Source of the DNA: Acanthacorydalis orientalis
Taxonomy: Eukaryota > Arthropoda > Insecta > Megaloptera > Corydalidae
Length of the DNA: 64,000 nucleotides
Direction of reading: 5' to 3'
NCBI GenBank assembly: GCA_034766995.1
Contig: CM068313.1
Span: 34,713,496 to 34,777,495 of the forward strand
In this document: piece by piece, positions 57,559-64,000 of the stretch
Layout of the letters: the number at the start of each line of letters is the position of its first letter
Numbering within the stretch: the first letter of the stretch is position 1
The notes under the pieces: model-generated
Database searches by the model: none
What the model saw: the letters and a program-made list of their open reading frames with translations, nothing else
Told to the model about the DNA's origin: nothing
Made by a program: the position numbers and the translations under genes

Positions 57559-59609
57559 GCGTGTAGATGTACGCACGTGTGTGTGTGTATATATATATAT
57601 ATATGCGCATATCTTTCGTATAAAAAATATCCTTGGTCTAATTTTTATACCACATGTGCAAGAAAGTGTTATGTACTTAATAATAAACAAAGAAATTAAA
57701 AGACTGATCTTACTTTAAGTCTTTTTTATGTAAAAATAATTTTTGTAATTAAGCAGTTCATAAGTTAAATAGACAACCATTTCTGTATAAAGAAAACAAA
57801 TAAACACAGCAATTAATTTTTAAGGTTTTTTTTTTGTTAGTTTCTTATATATGTACTTAATTATTTAAAGAATGCCGGTTTGTGACTTAATAATATTGAT
57901 TTTAAACAACAGTTTTCTTAAATATTTTATATTTGTAATGTGTTCAGGTAATTTATCAACATTATTAAAACAAATTAATTTATAGTAAATGTGTATGGAT
58001 AATTAATAGTTACATTAACCTATTTACCAGGAAAGGATGATATCAATTCTATATTCTAGTTATTCCTCTATGACTAATATTATGTTCGATTAATAATGTT
58101 AATTAATTATGTTCGATAATTTCAAACATTTATCTTCTATTCGGTAATTTATAGGAGAATATCTATATAACATAGAATATATATTTTAAATAATAAATTA
58201 ATATACTAGATTTTTATAATGTTTTTTTTTTCTTTAACAATATTAAAAAATATATTACTCTTTTTTAGTATTATGTAGATGTTTTTTATATAAAATATTT
58301 CATTCACCTTTAAAAGTTTACAAAGCGATACGTTTTAGTCATTTAAATTTGTACCGTGTCAGCAACTCGCTTTCATTTTTCTTTGTTCTGTTTACTTCTC
58401 TTCTTTCTATTGGTTTATGCTACGTTAATTTTGTTGATGTTATGTTTTATTAGCGATGCTATGATTGTAACAAATTTAAAATAGTTTGTTCTTTGTTTAC
58501 GGAATTTTAGACATTTATTAAAATTAAATAATGTTAAACATTCAAGAAAAACCGTTATAAAAGTTCATCTTCATCTGTTTTATATTTTATGTGGAATTTT
58601 GTATATCAAATTACTGAAATATTTCATTTTTAACGTATAACTCGCTAATATAATTTTTAATAAAATACTTTTTATTTTTTAATTTTCATTCAATTTAAAG
58701 TGGATACAGCTTTTTAATATACCGGTGTTTGCACTTATACAATGAAAAAAAATCTCTCAGACTTTAATACAAAATGTATATTGTGTACAAGCATTAATAA
58801 AGTGTCTGAATTATATACCTGTTTTAAATTAAACCTTGAGATGAGTTTTATTAATAATTCCTTAAGAAATGAAACATAAATTTATTTAGATTAAAATTAT
58901 TAATTTCGTAAAAAAAATTAAAAAATAAACAATAAAATATTATTGCTTGTTTTAGAAATGGTTCCAAAAATAAATACTTTCACAATATAAAAAAAAACTA
59001 AGTTTATGTACTTATTGTATAAAATTATTTTTCATTGACATCTTATCTTTTTTTGGATATCATTGGATGTAGTAAAATCTATTACTTGATGTGCTATGTG
59101 CTTTCTATTCTTTGTGCCAATATATTTTGTTATACAATTTATATATTTGCTTTAAATTTGATTAACTTGTATTGAAACTAAAATGTAAACAGTACCATTA
59201 AACATATTTTTTTAATAATTTCACAGAACTAAGAAGTACGCTCTGAATAATAATACAACGTATAATATCATGAAAAGTACAGAAAAATTATAGAAAGCAA
59301 CACACTGACTATGAAATATTAAACAATAATAAAGATACGTACTTATTCCGTTTATAAAATTGTGATTTGTAAAATCTAATTTTTGTGACATTCTAACCTA
59401 ACGATTGTACGGACAATTGTCTTACTGTTCGTTTATTGCGTTCTTTTCTGCGGTCGAATTTTGTTATCTCAATCATTGTTTCGACACTTGAACCATCTCT
59501 CTTCTAATATCCTGATCATTCTTAATTTCGCCAAATTTCACTAAATGACTGTAATAATATAACAAAATAAACAAGACTAGCGATACTACAAAAAAATTAT
59601 ATACATATG

Positions 59610-59668
<59 letters not shown>

Positions 59669-60160
59669 CAGTGAAAATCAGTGTTTTTATATATACCTAT
59701 AATCGTGTAAAATGTAATTTTTCAATAAAAGTTGTTTTAATTTAAATTACATTTTTTACAAACACACCTCCAACGTACATCGTGGACGAATTATATATAT
59801 ATATATATATATATATATTTACACACCGAAACCTCGGTACCAAGAACGCTGACGCAAATCATAATAATCTGTTACATACATAACATTCCTATAGGACTTC
59901 TTTTAATTCGTTTCATTTAAATAAATAATACATATCATGAAAACTGTGAAAGTTGAGCCGAATTGAAATGCATAGTGATTAAAATGTAAGAAAATAATCT
60001 TTAATTCATTGTAATAAATAAAATGAGTCAAACAATAACGTTACGTAACTGATTTGTACATTGAAATTATATAATAAATATTTTTTATTCTGAACTGGAT
60101 GATGAATGGCTGTCGACTGAGTCTGGTTAATTAAAAATTTATCGAAAGCTAATTGAATTC
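56274..60160. other. Gene-poor region
   Basis: It contains (TA)n tracts at 57520 and 59611, long T-rich and A-rich stretches, and a minus-strand fragment near 59420-59480 that reads MIEITKFDRRKERNKRT before a donor-like gtaagac. This fragment is too short to call. No other coding pattern or RNA gene is recognised. Confidence 0.4.
59611..59668. repeat. (TA)n microsatellite
   Basis: Pure TA ending in TATGTATATACAGTG. Confidence 0.95.
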
Positions 60161-60360
60161 TCACGTCTTTTTTTCTCGATAGATTTGTTTATAGTAATTT
60201 ATGGCATTAGCTACAGTTCTTGCCACTCTTGAACTTCGTTGTTCATCAGGATCATCGGCTGAAAAATGTTTATTGCCTCTGATATTAATTGCATTGCTTT
60301 AGAAATGATACTAGTGGATACTTTTCTTTCTCCTGATATTTCCACTCGTTCGAATTAAGC
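60161..60360 (-). pseudogene. Frameshifted coding fragment of unknown protein
   Basis: Two overlapping minus-strand frames both look protein-like. The first reads ERVEISGERKVSTSIISK followed by AMQLISEAINIF. The second reads FSADDPDEQRSSRVARTV followed by ANAINYYKQIYREKKT and TGA. They meet in a run of five T, where one missing base would explain the switch. A splice acceptor (tttctaaag) at 60297 could alternatively begin the second frame as a true terminal exon starting at 60296. I do not recognise the product. It may be a decayed transposon or host-gene copy, or an assembly error in the homopolymer. Confidence 0.4.
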
Positions 60361-60510
60361 ACACTTTATTAAATTTTAAAATGTAGAGAAAAAAATAACA
60401 AGTCTGATTTACACTAATAACTTTGATAAACTGATTTATCTTGTATAATAAAGATGAAAATACAAATTAAATGGAGAATTATTAAAAAATTAAAAAAATT
60501 CTTGTAATAA

Positions 60511-60549
<39 letters not shown>

Positions 60550-60800
60550 GTGTGTGTATTGATAAATAAAATGTTGAAAATTTTCGCTGAAAAATAAAAT
60601 GTACAGATTAAAGCATGCATAGTATAAAAAAAATGAATTTCTATTGAAACAATACGTCTGTCGTGATGTTGGTGATTACGCTATTATTTATTTATTTCTT
60701 TTTTCTGATCGAGTTATCATTTACTTCGGGACGACAGTCTGCTATTTGGATAACCTTAAAGGTCGCCTAAGTAATCAGAATGTACTCTGTATCAACAAGA

Positions 60801-60901
60801 TATAAAGAGACGTACGACCAATTGCGACGGTTGTATTCCGCATATCAGAAATAGCAGCTTTTAGTGTTCAGTGTGTTGTCAGCAACCGTACGGGAAAGAC
60901 G
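60801..60901 (+). promoter_or_regulatory. Arthropod core promoter with Inr and DPE
   Basis: The initiator is TTCAGTG with its A at 60870. AGACG, a perfect match to the downstream promoter element consensus, occupies 60897-60901, which is exactly +28 to +32. This fixed spacing is the functional requirement known from fly promoters. A TATA-like TATAAAGA lies at 60801-60808, too far upstream to serve the same start. The whole 60680-60990 region is markedly GC-richer than its surroundings, as expected for a conserved promoter and 5' exon. Confidence 0.55.
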
Positions 60902-61261
60902 CAAACTCGTTCGTTTTGCATCGCACGCATTCCTCAAACACGTCCGAACATTTAAAGCTCTCACGTGGCTTCCGCGTACAGCGAACGCAGACCGCTCTGA
61001 AAATTGTAAATATTCATAAATTAAGTTTGATTAACGAACTAGTTAGAACCAAATATAAATTTATTGCGGATCTTTTCATTGGATCTGTCTTTTTTAATTT
61101 TTTTCAATTGAATGCGTACATGTATACACTATTCCTAGAATTTATGTTTGTTGAATTTTTGTGTTGATTGTGCACGTTAGTTATTTAGTTATTTGTGTTT
61201 TCTTTTCGTTTCCTGTTGGATAAAGTTTCTCTTCTTTATAGTTACGTTTTTTTTAATATAG
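60870..61261 (+). other. Predicted untranslated first exon of a gene extending beyond the window
   Basis: From the predicted start site the GC-rich leader runs to a consensus donor, atatag|GTAAGTTGG, with GT at 61262. The only long frame in it (MCCQQPYGKDANSFVLHRTH and on, from 60871) ends in AT-rich noise and is probably not translated. A strong acceptor (ttttcatttttag) at 63982 could start the next exon in the last 18 bases of the window. The gene itself cannot be identified. Confidence 0.4.
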
Positions 61262-61639
61262 GTAAGTTGGATCTATTTTCTCCTTATTTTTGAATTTAAT
61301 ATCTATGATAAGTTATCAATTTAATAAATGCGTTATAATATCAATACAATATACTGATGCAAATGTTTAAAAAAAGAATGTTATAAAGTTTCATATTGTT
61401 TAATGTAATATTTTTGGCAGTTATTTTTTAATTACTCTAAAAATATTTAAACAATCGCTTACTGAATATATGCTATGAAGGTATTAAAATGAGGCTCTAA
61501 AAAGTAATATAATAAAATGTAACAATTTTAGAAACTTTATCCTGGTATGTAACAGTTAATTATATATTTATTATTGGCATTCTGTTTAACTATATTTTAT
61601 AAATTTTTAAATTAAATTTATACAACTAAATATATTTCG

Positions 61640-61640
<1 letters not shown>

Positions 61641-61689
<49 letters not shown>
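61641..61689. repeat. (TA)n microsatellite
   Basis: Pure TA in the predicted first intron of the right-edge gene. A similar tract lies at 62222-62266. Confidence 0.95.
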
Positions 61690-61691
<2 letters not shown>

Positions 61692-62219
61692 TGATAATCT
61701 CTTTGTTATCCCATTTGATACACACTTTTTTACAAAATGTGTTTATCACAGTAAGTAACTAATTCATTAAAATTACTTTTTAATAAGTTAGTGTTCCCGA
61801 AAAATATTATTTATATTTTTAATATGTACTAATAACAGATAGATTCATTCTAAAAATTGTAGTTAATTTAAATCTGGTATGGCTTAATTATTTTTCTTCT
61901 TTAACTCATATGTTGACTACAAGTTAATAATCAATAATTAAATATTTTTTTTTAATAAATGATATTCAGAATTATTAGTTTTAAAGTTAATTAAAACATT
62001 TAATTGATTTTTCACTGTAAATTCCAAAAAATGTTAATTTTCATTACGTTCATGAAATTTTTCCCCTATTTTCCTATAATTCTTACTACATTTTTATTCA
62101 TTTAATTATATTTCATTAGAAATTAATAATATTATAATTTGTTATTTAATTGGAAATAATTATACCTTCTTAAACGATTAAATACTTAAGGAATAAAATA
62201 TTTAATGATTGATGTTAAA

Positions 62220-62269
<50 letters not shown>

Positions 62270-63584
62270 CTTTTAATAATTTACGGTTGGATAGACATTT
62301 TTTAAAAATTTAAATGATTCAATGTTTTTCACTAATTTTCAAATAGTGATATATGTATAAACACGTGTAATATCATTAATTGTTTAATAACTAATATGTC
62401 TGGTTCATTACTCTACATAACATTATTTTATTTAATTAAATGATTTAATGAATTTAAAATGTAGGATTAATTACAAAAGAAGATTACAAAGAAAAAGAAA
62501 AATACATAACCATGCTTGAGAAAATTACATATTTTATTAATTTATTAAATAAATTGTAAATTTTAAACACATACTTTGTATATATATATATATATTACAT
62601 TTTTGGAAATGACATATAATTAAATTTATATTAGTATCTGTAAGCACCATCGGAGTAATGTATTTAAATAGAGTTTAAATTGTGAAACGTATCGAAAATC
62701 ATAATTTAAGTTTACAAAATGAAACGAAACCTGAAGATAAAATGTATATGAACAACGGAACATAAAGTGAACATATAGTACAAAAATGTCAGAAAATATG
62801 ATTTTCAAGTTATAAAAATAAACGTGTATATATATATATATATATATATATACTTGTATATAAAATAAATATATACAAGACTACTTATAAATACAAATGT
62901 ATTTAAATCCGTTTAAAAATTGTGTACAAAAACTTGTTCGAGTTGAAAGGATGCATTCTTTCTTATTTTACATTTAAAACTTGTTGTAGATATGTATACT
63001 ATTATAAAAGGATAACATTTTTTAAAGAATTTTATCTCGTTATTAATGTTTTCGTATTTTAAAGACATTTTCACTGAATTTTATATGATAATTCTTAATA
63101 AAAATTCGTGTCTTAACCTATGTCTGTTCATGTTTTTTTTAAAAAAGTTCTTAGTTATTTTATACATGTTACAAACTCTGATCACAAGTAAAGACGAGTA
63201 ATAATTAAAGTTGAAAAACATACATAATTTAAGTAACTTCGAGAGAAAAATTATCATTGAGCAAAAGTTTAAATAATTATCAATAACTCGTTGTACTTAC
63301 CACCTTTTGATCAATGAAGAGAATAGTTTTTGTTTCTAGTCAAAAATGTGATAGCTTTTTAATGTAAAATCAAGAATTAGAGCGTGATATTCTAAAAAGG
63401 AAAATATTTAAGCCATTAGGTAATTTGTGAAATTTATATTTTACAAAAACAAAACTATTTAATATGTATATAACACTTTATATGTTTCTGTAGTTTTCAA
63501 TTGATTTATACTTTCACTGCGAAAGGTATAACTTATGACTCTATTTTACAAAAGCATCTAATGTTTTTATTAGTCCTGTAAAGT

Positions 63585-63620
63585 ATATGTATATACATAC
63601 ATATATATATATATATACAC

Positions 63621-63681
<61 letters not shown>

Positions 63682-63798
63682 ATTGAGGGTTTTTATGGTC
63701 TTCCGTGAGGATATTTTAAATGCAAGTCAGCGAAAATGACCTTACGTTAACGTTATTATTCATACTGACATACAAATACATACATGCATGTATATATA

Positions 63799-63840
<42 letters not shown>

Positions 63841-63844
63841 CATA

Positions 63845-63900
<56 letters not shown>

Positions 63901-63902
63901 CA
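63585..63902. repeat. Cluster of (TA)n tracts with CATG/TACA interruptions
   Basis: Two long TA stretches (about 63600-63680 and 63790-63892) are separated by about 110 bases of ordinary sequence. The cluster ends in a TG run just before the possible acceptor at 63982. Confidence 0.9.
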
Positions 63903-64000
63903 TGAATGTGTACGATAAAGATGTATTATTCATTGAAAAAGTTAACAAAATAATAAATTGTATAATATATTTTCATTTTTAGCCAATATTTTTTCCTACT

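Larger units (their letters stand above)
61262..63982 (+). other. Probable first intron of the right-edge gene
   Basis: It is AT-rich with (TA)n tracts at 61641, 62222, 63585 and 63789. I see no exon or RNA gene inside. Its boundaries depend on the promoter and acceptor calls on either side. Confidence 0.3.

Overview
The window is very AT-rich metazoan DNA with spliceosomal GT..AG introns and extremely dense (TA)n microsatellites. The gene content, the compact Inr/DPE-type promoter elements and the RTE and Tc1/mariner relics point to an insect. A hymenopteran is plausible but is not proven by the sequence. Most long open frames are read-through of (TA)n/(CA)n tracts (poly Tyr-Ile or Thr-His) and are not genes.

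Layout. (1) 1-30408, + strand: the 3' part of a large gene. Eleven exons in this window join in perfect phase into 967 codons plus a stop. The product is a coiled-coil protein of the JAW1/LRMP-IRAG (MRVI1) family, with a C-terminal transmembrane helix and a tail ending Pro-Pro-Pro-Ile, the hallmark of KASH nuclear-envelope proteins. Its two large introns (3215-15936 and 17689-27825) hold an antisense RTE reverse-transcriptase relic, an internally deleted Tc1/mariner element, a 40-bp Z-DNA-type tract, and a possible internal promoter with an in-frame alternative first exon at 10929. (2) 31574-32826, + strand: a complete four-exon YJU2/CCDC94 splicing factor of 337 aa. (3) 35758-47096, - strand, convergent with YJU2: a 15-exon gene for a 972-aa coiled-coil protein. 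Its N-terminus matches the signature of HMMR/RHAMM, a spindle and centrosome protein. (4) 47097-64000: gene-poor DNA with transposase relics, a frameshifted coding fragment (60161-60360), an orphan candidate terminal exon (51884-51960) and, near the right end, a + strand core promoter (Inr at 60870, DPE at exactly +28) followed by a donor site at 61262. It probably starts a gene that continues beyond the window.

The three well-supported genes do not form an obvious pathway. One is a nuclear-envelope/ER membrane tether, one a spliceosome step-1 factor and one a probable microtubule/spindle protein. All exon models below were built by hand from splice sites and reading-frame phase. No database search or transcript evidence was available.
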